Positions 1 through 10,751 of a DNA stretch of 64,000 nucleotides are shown here, piece by piece. The first letter of the stretch is position 1. Every line of letters starts with the position of its first letter. Source of the DNA: Tigriopus japonicus (taxonomy: Eukaryota > Arthropoda > Copepoda > Harpacticoida > Harpacticidae); NCBI GenBank assembly GCA_010645155.1, contig CM021313.1:1426904-1490903 (forward strand), in the 5' to 3' direction. The notes under the pieces were generated by a model. That model did no database searches, was not told the origin of the DNA, and worked only from the letters and a program-made list of their open reading frames with translations. The translations under genes and the position numbers were made by a program.

Positions 1-406
1 TCTTGTTGTTTGATTGTATGCATGCGTTGCGATTGGTTAAAAAAAGTCTATTAAAGTCTTGTGTGAAGTTATCGGTGCAAACAATTTCGAGTGGATGTAT
101 TAAATAGTATATAGTGTAGCATCATCAGAAAACAAAGCTTCGTATAAATTACGGAAACATTTGATATATTCTTTTGGCGTTTCCCCATTTCGGGCGATTA
201 AAAACCGACCTAAGAGGGATGGAGGGTTAGTGCGGTTGATTTTTCTTTGCCTTGGAGTGTCCAAAATCGGGTCAACAGGAGATGGAAACTCGAATTAAAA
301 TCCATGCTTTCTGATTCTAGACCTGGACATGATCAATAAATGTGTGTATTTCGAGGGGAAGATGCGGAAGGCACTTGATTTTTTCGTTGAATGGTAACTG
401 GATCAC
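1..406. other. 3' flank of the myotubularin gene
   Basis: No gene is seen here. The stretch lies downstream of the minus-strand myotubularin stop codon and probably holds its 3' UTR. I found no clear poly(A) signal for that strand. Confidence 0.5.
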
Positions 407-2739
407 TCAAATGTTAATGGATTCGAAACGAGTAACGGTGGCCGAAGAGGGTGGACCCACATTGGTGGGAATCGATTCTTCTCGGGTGCGTCGAGAAGTC
501 TCCTTCTTCAGGTGGGACAATTTGGTTTTCAACTGGGACTTGATGGCCAACAATTGGGATCCCCGAAGCCGAGTGCTCTCTTGCGGACGCATACGAGGAT
601 TGTGTCGACAGTAGTAGCTCGTCCACAGTTTTAAGTAGCGCTCCGACGTCTCAGGCATGATGGAGCGTCCATCGACTTGATCGTTGTAGGTCGGGTTCAA
701 GTAGGCCCCAATGTCGGCGTTTATGAAGCTCCACAGAGACTGGGTGTGCTTTTGCAAACCATTGCTTCGCCTCTCCTTATCACTGTTGTAGAGGAACGTA
801 CCAAAGCGACACGAGTAGAGATGGTCCATCACACACGTGAGGAAATGCTCGTTAAACTCGAATGAGTTGGGAAACTGGTTCAGGACTTGCCACACGCAAT
901 CGATGAATTGGAGGAACACTGGAGATCGATCGTTGTCGTTAGGCTTGTCCACGCCGTGACCGATGCGGTGGGCAAACTTATGACCGAATGACAACCACTC
1001 CTTTTCTACAAGAACCTGAAAGCCACGAAGAGTGCGGTAGTAGGGGTCCATGAGCATCATGGCCATGGAAGTGATCTGCGCTGTGCGATCCCATCCGTCC
1101 GAGCAGTGGACAATCACGGACGATTTGGCGTTCTCCACCTTGTCCGCCACTTTGACGGCACCGGCTAAAATGCAATGGAGATGATGCAACCAGTTGGTGT
1201 TGTCCACGTTGCTCAACCAGCGATTGTCGTCAATCACGGGGAAGCAGATGTCGCGGAGTTTGCGCAACGACTCGCGCATCACATGAATGTTCTGGATGTC
1301 CAAGAAGCAGAGCTCAGCACTCTGATAAATGTCCTCGTTCTCACTTCCACCGCCGTTGACGCGATTGACCATGGAGTTGATCTTGGGTCGGGCGTCCATG
1401 ATGAAGATCCGATCCGTGTGGGCATTGGCCTCCATGATGGCTCGGATATATTCCTGGTCTTCGGAGCTCTTATTGGAAGTCATGCCCACCAGGGGCTGGG
1501 CGCACCGGCAAATCGTGGCCAGGGATGCCGGATGTATCCACGAGAGCACGGGCAATCGACCTCGTGATCGGAACTTGGCCACTTCGGCCACCATTTCCTT
1601 GGAGGTGGAGCTAGGGATGCCGAAAATGCGAGGATACGTCTCGCATATTTCGTAGCGCTCGTTGATGCGACTTATGGTCCAACTGTCGTTGGGCAGGCCT
1701 TGACGTTTGAGCTCCTCCACGGGATCGTACACGTTCCAGCCGTCGCCTTTGTGTTTGTCTTGGTATTGAAACGCGAAAAGAAGGGAGTTGTGGCTCAAAG
1801 GGAAGGTGTGCAAATGCAGCTAAAACGGAAAAAAATCATATCAGTTCTCCATGACCTTTGACCACATTTTCAATAATATCATCAGTCGGTTTCTCAAGTC
1901 CTCCTCCCGTTAGGCCTCAAACGCGATTTCAGATGGAAACTGTCAACCACCAAAGCAAGTGACCAATGAGCTTAAGGTCTCGAGAGTAGCGTACCAGTTA
2001 TCTGGGCAACAAGAACAAGAGACTGGATCACGGCTTTCGGTAATTTTTGAATCCGAAGCAGAAGACTCGACAAAAATAAACTTTTTAGCCCGTACCAACA
2101 ATCTAGGCCTTGAATTGAGCCCATGCTTACCGTTTCGAAAATGTCCTTGCGTTTATTGTCCATCTTGTTAAATGCGAATCGGAGGCTACGAATGTCTTTA
2201 CACACGATATCCAATCCATAAGCCAGCTCATTGGCCATGGTGGTTCTTTGACGGCCCACCTTCTCGATCCGGCTCACACAGCCCAAAGGCACATCCACCA
2301 GAGTGGGACCGCCCTCGCGATGAGCCCCGTAGAAGAACAGTCGGTAATTGGTCACGGTCAACGTGCCTTTGACCGAATTGGGCACGGTATAGGGGCACAC
2401 GTAGTTCATCTCGGGATATTGACCCACGACCTTCTCGCCGTTCAAAAGCTGCGGCATCGAATAATCAGGGCCACCCGCCTCCGAACCGGCCCCACCGCCG
2501 GCCTGCGCCCCGCCTCGATGATCGCGCTCGCTTCCGCCTCCCCCGCTACTTCCGCTCCGCAAATCCGGACCCTCGGAACTGGACGAGCCCAGTGAGGGCG
2601 TGGGCGAGCTGGGCGACACGCCGCTCGACGAATCGTGATTGACGGCGTGACGGGGCGGACGACGCGGGGGCGGAGCGTTATGCGAGGCGGGCATGATGGT
2701 CGGTGGGTGGAGCGGTTGACGGTGGCGACCGCTGTCCAT
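407..2739 (-). CDS. MTMR2: Myotubularin-family phosphoinositide 3-phosphatase (MTM1/MTMR1/MTMR2 group)
   Basis: Two coding exons, 2739-2131 and 1819-407, join in phase 0 across a GTAAGC donor and a TTTTAG acceptor, giving about 673 aa (human MTMR2 is 643). A low-complexity Ser/Gly/Pro N-terminus is followed by a PH-GRAM domain (around residues 100-200, with TVTNYRLFF). The myotubularin phosphatase domain has FRSRGRLPVLSWIHP and the P-loop CSDGWDR, which keeps the catalytic Cys, Asp and Arg, so the enzyme should be active. The family removes the 3-phosphate from PI3P and PI(3,5)P2 on endosomes. The Arg/Lys-rich C-terminus probably forms the usual coiled coil. I chose the first ATG in the GRAM frame (2739). 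An upstream exon could extend it. Exact orthology among MTM1, MTMR1 and MTMR2 is not resolved. Confidence 0.9.
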
Positions 2740-3431
2740 GATGATGATGATCTTGGGTGTGAAGCTTACTCTCGGGTTAGCACTGGGTGCATCCTGAGCA
2801 GAAGGAGGAGGAGGACAAGGAGAAGGGGAGAAGGGGAGAAGGAGGTGGGGTACGGGTGGCCGCTGAAGCACTGGCGTAGTTTTAGGTGAGTGTGGTCGTC
2901 GCCGTGGTACGAAGGGAGCTTAGAGTAGGTAGAGCAGGTACTCTACCAGAGTTCCGTCAGGAAGTAGTAGAAGAACAAGAAGAAGAAGAAGGTAGGGACG
3001 AGCGGAACTGTGAACACACACACACATACATCCATTCGTCAGAGTTGCTAGAGTTTTGAGGCTCAAATTTGCCGTCAGTCGGCCACATACTTGGCCAATG
3101 GCCATTCCGGGAAGCACAAAAAGTTGCGCGCATATTTCACTTTCTTGTGCGAAGGCATGAGTAGAATAAAAATCAAACTTGCATGAATATTACAAAAAAT
3201 ATGTAACCTTTCAAAAATATTAGTTTAAAGGTACTAACATTTTCATAATTACTATTTTTTTCAGTAGGGTTATGGTGTTTACAACTGTGAGCGGTATTGC
3301 TATTCAGCAATTTTTCCGCCCTCCTACTATTCATCAGCTTTGCAACTTATCTAGGTTTATATGTAGGTGTCGTCTGTTGGTATCCTCATGAAGTCGATTT
3401 TTAGGGTTTGGTGTTGTTTTGCATCTTTTTT
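2740..3431. other. Upstream region of the myotubularin gene
   Basis: No gene is seen. It contains GAAGAA-rich and AGGAGG-rich stretches (about 2800-2850 and 2960-2995) and a short CA run (3014-3026). It probably includes the 5' UTR and promoter of the minus-strand myotubularin gene. Confidence 0.4.
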
Positions 3432-4060
3432 CTATTTGTTTGACAAGTCCATCTCTAAGTTTCCTCTTTTGGCGAATTTTATAATCCTCTGCGGTTCTAT
3501 GTTGTTCATGATGTACGTCCCCTCGTCAATAACATGCCTTTGGAGGTATTGGTCCCTTGTCTCCATCAATGAAGGGCATCTGCAAAGAAGGTGAAATGTT
3601 GTCTCTGGTTCGAGACCACATTTCCTGCAAAGATCTTTACTGTCCAGGCCTATTTTGAACTGGCAGTATCTTACAAAAGCGTGTCCTGTCAGAAGTCGGA
3701 CAATTTGGCCAACCTCCGTTCTTTTCATATTTATCACTTTGTTGGCAAAGTGTTGGTCCATTTGTTTTGGTAAGAATATCTTTGTTTTCCTAAAGTAAGG
3801 CAAATTCGTCCATTCAATACTCTATAGCCTTTGTAGTTCGGCCTTTAAACTTGCTTGTATTTTGGAAGTGGGTGGGAGCACAAAGCTTGCCTTCCCCTTT
3901 TCGATCGTCTGTTTTGCAAGGCGATCAACGATCTCATTATTTTCAACACCCGAGTGACCCCGCACCCATATGACTTTTACCGTTGTTCTTATGGCTTTTG
4001 CACGAAAAACGTCTTTCAGATTTTTAAACTCTTTCGACTTTTTCGAATTTTATTCGCATT
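3432..4060 (-). pseudogene. Broken 3' end of a non-LTR retrotransposon: RNase H plus zinc-knuckle tail
   Basis: Read on the minus strand from about 4060, the frame gives an RNase H C-terminal segment with VKVIWVRGHSGVENNEIVDRLA. This is followed by an in-frame TAG near 3824 and then, in the same frame, 123 aa with LTGHAFVRYCQFKIG and a C-x2-C...H-x4-C cluster (LCRKCGLEPETTFHLLCRC). RNase H followed by a Cys/His knuckle is typical of ORF2 ends in I/R1/LOA-like non-LTR elements. The catalytic first half of RNase H and the reverse transcriptase are absent and stop codons appear upstream, so this is a 5'-truncated dead copy. The clade assignment is tentative. Confidence 0.75.
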
Positions 4061-5888
4061 TTTATAAAGTTTAGCACGAGACCAGCTCAAATAAAGGTAG
4101 GACAGCCGCGCGGTAAGTAAATCTTCCCTAAAGCCTTTAATCTTTCACAGATGGCGTGGGTTCGAATGCCACTGTCGTTCAGAAACTGTTTCTTTCTTTG
4201 CTACAAGGGATCTCATTTCTTATAGCGACACTAATGATTTTAAATCTTAGAAGTTTAGCTCAAGATCTACAATTGTTTCAATCAAAAATGTTACCAAATT
4301 TGTTGTCTGTTGTTCTTCATGGCACCTTTTGTGTAACATTTGCAACAAATTCCAATTTTCTGCAGAAGTTGAAAAATCTAAGAGAAATGAAATTTCTCAG
4401 ACATTTTTTAATGAAAATAATGTTTGGTAATGATGAAAAAGCATGACTGATTGTACAGAACGCGGCACCACAAAGTTTTGTCATTTAAACTTAAACTTTG
4501 CTCAAACTTTTATTTGAACTGAAACACCTGTGGAGTATGGTTGATGTTACTTCATTGCCATCTTACCATGGTTATTTTCATGAACATTATGATGTAATAT
4601 CAATACTGCAAGAAGAAGCACTAAAAATCAAAGGGGTTAAACAAACAAATCAAAAAAAAAGTAAAAGAAAAGTACCTGCCATTTTGCTGAAAAGTGGCAC
4701 TCAGTAGTTTCATCAGGCAACTACGACTGAATTGAAGGACGCTGACTGTATGCACGAAAAGTGAATGGCCTTAATTTGGGCATCCTGTCATGGCGATGTG
4801 ACCAAGACATAAATATGACAATTATGTGAAGACAAATGACAACGACATTTGACAACGAAATAGGCATCCTCAGAATTGTGTCGAGTAGCCCAGATCATAA
4901 ATAGCTTTTACAACTCACAGCTAAAGAGGATTTGAGCTTGAATAAGTCTTGTATGTAATATGTCTTGTGTGTTTTCATGGTCAAAGGTGGTTAAAAGATG
5001 TGATGAAATTTGGTCACACTGATATTTGAGAGGGAGGAGCTGACGAGTCTGCACAGGGCCGGTAATTAATTGCTGATAAACTGAACTATTTCATTTGGGA
5101 TCGAAAAAGGTAACGGCAATTGCCCTCGTATTTTTGACCTGACACTGAATGAATTTCGCAGTCAGTGTTTTGCCACTTTCCAAGAGGCATGACCGAAAAC
5201 TTATGGATTTTAAAAACATGTCATTTCCATCTGGGGCAAAATCCGTGCCTTGCATGGTTGACTTTCGGTTTGATTCCATCATTGGATAAATTTACCTATA
5301 AATTTATTTTTATGGAATTGAATCAAACCACGTTCATTTTCGTTCTCGTTAAAAGCTTTTTTTGGTTTAGAGCCAATGAAACGCCTAATCTTTACCCGGC
5401 CACCCTTGAACATAAACATCATAGACAGTGCTGCTAGTTTTTGGGAATATTTCCAATTTGCGAGATTTTTCGAATCAGATTGGTCATTAAATAATCATCA
5501 AATGTTTCAAATCTTAGGAGCTTGTGGTCTGCTTTAATCAAGCAAATTCATTTGGTCGAACACCAAATATGTAAATATGTGTCTGCCAATGATGTCATGT
5601 TTTCCATCAATTCAATAGCATATAGAAAAACGTACCTTTTAATTGGTTATTTTGGAAAAACGTGAGCAATCTCTAGAAAACATCAAGAATATTTAGCAAA
5701 TGTAATTTTGCCAAGATCTAGGAATTTCGATCGTGTCCTTGGGGAACTCGACCAAGACTGTAAAGCAACACTGATCAGAGATAAAGATTTGGCAACTCTG
5801 AATCTGTCGTTCTGTCATCAATCAATCATCTTAGTAAGAAGAAGCTTTGGAAGTGCTCGACCAATAACCCATCTCGTATTCTCCCATC
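4061..5888. other. Intergenic region with decayed repeat sequence
   Basis: No supported gene. A tRNA-like box occurs near 4108-4175. Two adjoining unmatched open frames (4156-4446 and 4498-4707, plus strand) contain no motif I recognise and may be parts of a decayed mobile element. The remainder up to EMC6 is AT-rich without clear features. Confidence 0.4.
4108..4175 (+). repeat. tRNA-like sequence (possible SINE head)
   Basis: The stretch has an A-box-like CCGCGCGGTAAGT and a B-box-like GGGTTCGAATGCC about 45 bases apart. The T stem has a G-G mismatch and the acceptor arm does not close, so it is not a working tRNA. It lies beside the retrotransposon remnant. A tRNA-derived SINE head or a tRNA pseudogene is the likely explanation. 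Confidence 0.3.
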
Positions 5889-6233
5889 ATGTCCTCCAAT
5901 TCGCCGCTTCACACGGCACGCCCCCATCAGCCGATGCCGCTAAATCCCCGGAATGTGATGCTCAACACCAAATCCCTCAACTTTTCCCGCACGGCTCTGT
6001 CCGTGCTATGCGGGGGCGTGGCCGGCATTTTGGGACTGACCTCAATCATGGGGTTCCTGTTCTACTTCCTGGCCTCGGGCCTTTTGGGCCTGGTGTATCT
6101 CGTGCAATCCTCACGCTCTGACGGGATGTTCTTCCTCTCGAAACAGCAATTGGTCACATCCTACGTGTTTGAGAATCTCTTCACGTACATTCTCATGTGG
6201 ACTTTAGTCTATGGATGTGTGCATGTGTACTAA
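5889..6233 (+). CDS. EMC6: ER membrane protein complex subunit 6
   Basis: A single-exon gene of 114 aa (human EMC6 is 110). It has a short polar N-terminus and then hydrophobic segments at about residues 38-57, 58-73 and 92-112. The conserved AGILGLT...GFLFYFLAS stretch and the family's C-terminal YG-x-VHVY are present. EMC6 is a core membrane subunit of the EMC, which inserts tail-anchored and multipass proteins into the ER. The family match covers the full length. Its 3' end faces mevalonate kinase. Confidence 0.93.
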   Translation: MSSNSPLHTARPHQPMPLNPRNVMLNTKSLNFSRTALSVLCGGVAGILGLTSIMGFLFYFLASGLLGLVYLVQSSRSDGMFFLSKQQLVTSYVFENLFTYILMWTLVYGCVHVY

Positions 6234-6517
6234 GTAATTACAATTTTTGCTTATTGGTTTGTTTATAATTTACTTTTTTTGCTATGTTTAATCAAAGTTT
6301 GATTGTATCCTATGGTTTCATTGGTAATTTTTATTCATTGGTCGTCTTTGGGCTAAAATTCGCGACTAGAAAGCGGAGATCACGTTTAAAAAAAGGGGTT
6401 AAAAAAGACTATGTCCAACCATCGCGAAACAAACAATCGGATCGGGGTTGGTTTCATCACATCCAGCCAATACGTTTTCGGGTAGCTAAGTAACTGAACT
6501 TCCCGCCTAAGAAGCGC

Positions 6518-7669
6518 TCACGGGTTCACTTTGGAGGGGGTCTTGATCGGAGCCGGTTGAATGACCACGCCCTCCACTCCCAATTCGGTCTCTTGGCACA
6601 CGAACCCGCGTTCCTCCAAGCGATCTCGAACTTGAAGCATGGATTTCTCATTGACGGTGGGCGGGAGCAGAATAAACGCGAATCCACCTCCACCCGCCCC
6701 CGTTAATTTAGCTGGCAGGCCAAATTCGAGAGCTATGGCGCAAATCAGATCCAGGGAAGCGTGCGACACGTTTAGCGTGCGTAGTAATTGTTGATTGTAC
6801 TCGATCAATCGTTCCAATTGACTATAATGGTGTTCCGTTCCATTGGGGTCAGCCTCTAGGGCGTGAAGCGTGGCCAAAGCCGACTCACTGATGCCGGATA
6901 TGGCGTCGAAAATCGGTCCAATCACTCTCGGATGCGCCACATGTTGGACTCGAACCCGGTCCACCAGATCTTTGGTTCGTCGACTGACTTGGGTGTTCAC
7001 TAAGAGGATCCGGAGACGAGGCACTCGAGATTGAACGTCGATTTGACCCTGAGCGAAGCGAATCAGGCCTCCAAAAGTACTTATAGCGTTATCCACCCCG
7101 GAAGGCGTGCCATGGAGAATCTTTTCCGAGAGGAAAGCCCAATTGGAAATGGCGGCTGGACTCGTATCCACTTCCGGCGTGAATTCCGATTGGATAGTGA
7201 GTAATCCGGTGGCTAGACACACGGATAAAGCGGCTGAACTGCCCAACCCCGCCCCAATGGGTATCTCTGAGCTGACATGAATAGCCATGCCCACCCCTCG
7301 ATGACAAATGATGGAGAACAGATAAAAGAAGCAAATCAACGAGGCGTGTGCGAGGTCATCTTGACTCACGCCCAGAAACTCATGAATGACCTTGGTGAAC
7401 GCGCGATCCACTTCACTCGAAGCCAGATTCGGCGGCCTTCGCGGAAAGAGGCGTTGGCGAATTAAGGCTAAAGGCCACTCCCGATGTACCCCAATGTCCG
7501 GGAAATCGACCTTGACCCGTTCCCGACAGGGTTCAATGGTCATATGGGTCCGCATGCCCAAACTGGCCGCCAAAGCCGTTCTTCCATAGACAACGGCGTG
7601 TTCGCCGTGGAGAATGAGCTTACTGGGGGCGGACACCACCACGGATTTGAAAGAATAAGGCGTGGCCAT
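6518..7669 (-). CDS. MVK: Mevalonate kinase
   Basis: A single-exon gene of 383 aa (human 396), a member of the GHMP kinase family. The N-terminal SAPSKLILHGEHAVVYG, the ATP-binding loop PIGAGLGSSAALSVCL, PSGVDNAISTFGG and the C-terminal LTGAGGGGFAF motif are all present. It phosphorylates mevalonate to 5-phosphomevalonate in isoprenoid synthesis. In arthropods this pathway feeds methyl farnesoate or juvenile hormone and ubiquinone, because sterols are taken from the diet. The ATG at 7669 directly precedes the conserved N-terminus. Confidence 0.95.
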   Translation of the reverse strand: MATPYSFKSVVVSAPSKLILHGEHAVVYGRTALAASLGMRTHMTIEPCRERVKVDFPDIGVHREWPLALIRQRLFPRRPPNLASSEVDRAFTKVIHEFLGVSQDDLAHASLICFFYLFSIICHRGVGMAIHVSSEIPIGAGLGSSAALSVCLATGLLTIQSEFTPEVDTSPAAISNWAFLSEKILHGTPSGVDNAISTFGGLIRFAQGQIDVQSRVPRLRILLVNTQVSRRTKDLVDRVRVQHVAHPRVIGPIFDAISGISESALATLHALEADPNGTEHHYSQLERLIEYNQQLLRTLNVSHASLDLICAIALEFGLPAKLTGAGGGGFAFILLPPTVNEKSMLQVRDRLEERGFVCQETELGVEGVVIQPAPIKTPSKVNP

Positions 7670-8467
7670 GTCTCCTGATCAGCCAAACACGACAAATCGG
7701 AAGAAGTCATGACGATTGATTAGCCATCCCGTGATTCATCGGTTCTATCTATCTATGAATGAATGGATTGGCTTCAGATGGAGGACCTTTCATCAGAATT
7801 CCCTTTGAACTTGGCCATGACTGATGGATGGATAGATGGATGCTCAAGGATTTTGATGTCTTGGTCGATGAGATTTGCGGTGGGACACGCCACGCCGTCC
7901 ACTTTTCCCTCCACCAGTGCGTGAGTCAGTGTATATGATACTGCTTCTTCTTCCTAGGTCATGATTAGCCTGAGGCCTCCCTCCCTCTTCTCTGACATCA
8001 TTTGGAGCCACGAAACTGAAAGTGCAGCGATTCTTTGAGTCTGGTGAATATTAGGCCACATTTTAAGCTCAAAATGGGTCAAATATGTCATGCGGAGGAT
8101 GAAATTGGGATTCTTGAGGCCGTTGATTTATGCCATTTTATAGGACTTTGTATGTGAATCAAAATTAGCGAGCGATATTTCCTTACGGTGCGAAAGTTGG
8201 CAATACTCTCTTAAAATCTAGCCTTTTCTGGCCTTTAAGGTTTTCAGTTATTCCTTCTTTTTCACTCCATGTTTACCTAATTTTGTCAGCTTATTCGAGA
8301 AAATTTAGTAGCGTTTATAAAAAAATTGGAAAGAACTGCCGAGCACTCTTGTTAAGTAAAAGACTTCAGTTGACGTTTGGAAGAGAGCTACTAACTAGCA
8401 TGTGATATCGTGTTCTCGGTATTGATCAAGCATCCACAAAACCAGTACAAGAAACAAACGAGGACAC
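7670..8467. other. Divergent intergenic region between mevalonate kinase and NMNAT
   Basis: No gene is seen. The stretch lies between divergently transcribed MVK (-) and NMNAT (+), so it should contain both promoters. It has short ATCT/GAAT-type simple repeats near 7745-7770 and is otherwise unremarkable. Confidence 0.5.
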
Positions 8468-9430
8468 ATGTCTGCACCGTTGAAGAAAGTTTTCCTGTTG
8501 GGATGTGGATGCTTCAATCCACCCACAATTATGCATCTTCGGATGTTTGGTAAGACCCCAAGAGACATTGACAAGGCACTGCTAGATGATGGTTATTTCT
8601 TATTATTTAGAAGTGGCAAAGGACTACTTGGAATCGCTTCAGCAACGACCTCATCGAGTTTTGGGCGGTATTATCTCGCCCGCGCACGACAACTACGGCA
8701 AAAAGGTTTGATAATGAGGCTTCTTTTTTTCAGCTATATGCATATTAAAACGTTAAATATTTGTTAAGGGACTGGTGTCCGGGCACCATCGCGGAGAAAT
8801 GGCCCGTTTGGCCGTGCAATCCAGTTCTTTTATCAGACTTTCGAAATGGGAGCTCGAGCAAGAGCAGTGGACTCGGACATGTAAAGTCTTGCATGGTTAT
8901 AAAAACCTAATCAAAGAGTATGGGGCTTCTGCCGTGCCAAGACCCGATTGGATTTCTCCAGATTGTTCCCCGCAGGATCTCGAAGGAGCGAGCATTTATT
9001 TGCTTTGCGGCGACGATCTGGTAGACTCGTTTAATGTGCCGGATTTGTGGTCCGAAGCTGATGTAAGAATGATTTACAAAGGATACATGAGAGGTTTCTG
9101 AGGTGCCTGATTGATTGCAGAAACAATCCATTTTGAAAGATTTTGGTTTGGTCGTTTTATCGCGGGGTGAAGCGCGACCTCAAGAAATGGTCAATGGATC
9201 CGACCTTTTGTTCAATAATCAAGTAAGTCAGATTTAACGCTCAAGGGATGAGTGACTCTAAACCGGGTTTTGCTCTAATTTAGGAAAATATCCACTTTGT
9301 CTTGTCGAACATGGGCACGGATATCAGTTCAACCAAGATCAGACAAGCGCTTCATCGGAATCAATCCGTGCGTTACGTGGTATCGGATGACGTTCTTTCG
9401 TATATTAAGACGCATAACTTGTACGTTTAA
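8468..9430 (+). CDS. NMNAT: Nicotinamide/nicotinate mononucleotide adenylyltransferase
   Basis: Five coding exons: 8468-8549, 8611-8705, 8769-9062, 9121-9222 and 9284-9430. All joins keep frame with GT-AG introns of 60 or so bases, giving 239 aa. The nucleotidyl-transferase signature [10 protein letters not shown] lies at residues 15-24. [11 protein letters not shown] and the C-terminal [10 protein letters not shown] (the S-x4-R ATP site) are present. It makes NAD+ from NMN or NaMN and ATP. The sequence resembles the NMNAT1/NMNAT3 type and lacks a long central loop. The stop codon is 19 bp from the end of the convergent WDR18 gene, so the 3' UTRs must overlap. Confidence 0.94.
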
Positions 9431-9449
9431 ACAACAATAAGCATCACTT

Positions 9450-10751
9450 TTAATTCACAAGCTTTTTCATGGCGAATTGGTACAATTCATGGTTAATCCG
9501 TTTGAGCTTTTCCACGTCATCCGTGCTCTCTTCACCTTGATCGCTATGGATTCCATTGGTCCCAATATCTGGCCTCTCAGACGACACCAGAGATGCGTAA
9601 TTGGCCTCGATCGTCAAGGGCTCAAATCGTTCTCGATTGTAGAACTCCACTTTGTCCGACTCGAAGCTGGTTTTCTGCAACGTGGACAAGACCAAATTCG
9701 GTCGGAAGAGATCCGGTTCCAACATGCCCTTGATGGGGGTGATGAAGCGGGTAAGGGTAATTTTACCCTTGTGTCCAATGACTTTAACCGTCTGGCGGGA
9801 TTTGACATCCCAAATTCGCACCGATTCATCCTCCGATCCACTAGCTAGCGACACTCCATCCAAAGACACGGACAAATGCGTGACCGATCCAGTATGACCT
9901 TTAAAAGTGGTATCCTTTCGAACCTCTTCCGTGACTTTCAAATCGCGAGGCGGATCCAACAAGGAATACGTGTGAATGTCACCAGTGGTCGAACCCAAAA
10001 ACACGTTCACTTCACCCGCATCGACCGTGACCGAACTCAAAGGCGTGCCAAAGGACACGTCAAGCAGCAAATTCCCACTGAGTAAACAATATACTTTAGC
10101 CGTTCGATCCAACGAAGCCGTGAAAACGCGGGCGCGAATGCCGTGATTCGTCACGTGCAAATCGGTGACGGCTAATTTATGATCGGACCACGCGTGTCGC
10201 GGAATGGGTGCCACGCCGCCCTGATCACGAGGTTGACCGGGTAAACGTCGCGAACTCACCACTTCCAAGAGACTCCAAACTAAGACATTGCCATCTTTTC
10301 CCGCCGACACGAAATGCGATCCATCCGAGCTGGTGGCTAAACACGTGATGGCTTGATAATGCGAGGCTAGCACGCGATGAATGCGTCCGGTGGCGGTTTG
10401 CCATACATAGATCTTATCACCCGCCCCTCCGATGAGAAATTGTCCCGAGGGAGTGCCCACAAGTGCGTTTAAAGGTCCCGGAGTGGTGATCTTTTGCGGT
10501 TGTTGCTCGTGCCGATTGGCCAACCATACGTTCAAAAGCGGTTTATTAGGTTGCGCCGAGATTAAGAAAGTGTCGGCCAAGAGCGTGAAAGTGCGTGAAG
10601 CGCTGGCTGACCCTTTAAACGTGGTGAGTGTGCTGCCGGATTGCGGATCCCAGGCCGCCAAGTTCCAAAGCTGACCGGAGGTTTCGCCGGTCAGCAGCAC
10701 CTCTAGATAACCGGGACGAAACGTATTGCCCGTCAAAACGGACGATGACAT
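9450..10751 (-). CDS. WDR18: WD repeat-containing protein 18 (IPI3 homologue)
   Basis: A single exon of 433 aa from the ATG at 10751 (human WDR18 is 432). An open frame continues upstream, but that part does not resemble the family. WD40 repeats run through the protein, e.g. SHFVSAGKDGNVLVWSL and SLASGSEDESVRIWDV, and a C-terminal helix follows. WDR18/Ipi3 joins PELP1 (Rix1) and TEX10 (Ipi1) in the complex needed for ITS2 processing and late 60S maturation. PPAN, another 60S factor, is in the same window but not linked to it. The stop codon overlaps an AATTAAA that may act as its poly(A) signal. Confidence 0.92.
   Translation of the reverse strand: MSSSVLTGNTFRPGYLEVLLTGETSGQLWNLAAWDPQSGSTLTTFKGSASASRTFTLLADTFLISAQPNKPLLNVWLANRHEQQPQKITTPGPLNALVGTPSGQFLIGGAGDKIYVWQTATGRIHRVLASHYQAITCLATSSDGSHFVSAGKDGNVLVWSLLEVVSSRRLPGQPRDQGGVAPIPRHAWSDHKLAVTDLHVTNHGIRARVFTASLDRTAKVYCLLSGNLLLDVSFGTPLSSVTVDAGEVNVFLGSTTGDIHTYSLLDPPRDLKVTEEVRKDTTFKGHTGSVTHLSVSLDGVSLASGSEDESVRIWDVKSRQTVKVIGHKGKITLTRFITPIKGMLEPDLFRPNLVLSTLQKTSFESDKVEFYNRERFEPLTIEANYASLVSSERPDIGTNGIHSDQGEESTDDVEKLKRINHELYQFAMKKLVN

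Noticed and set aside
1175..1655. Plus-strand open frames over the myotubularin phosphatase region
   Set aside because: They are shadows of the conserved minus-strand coding exon.
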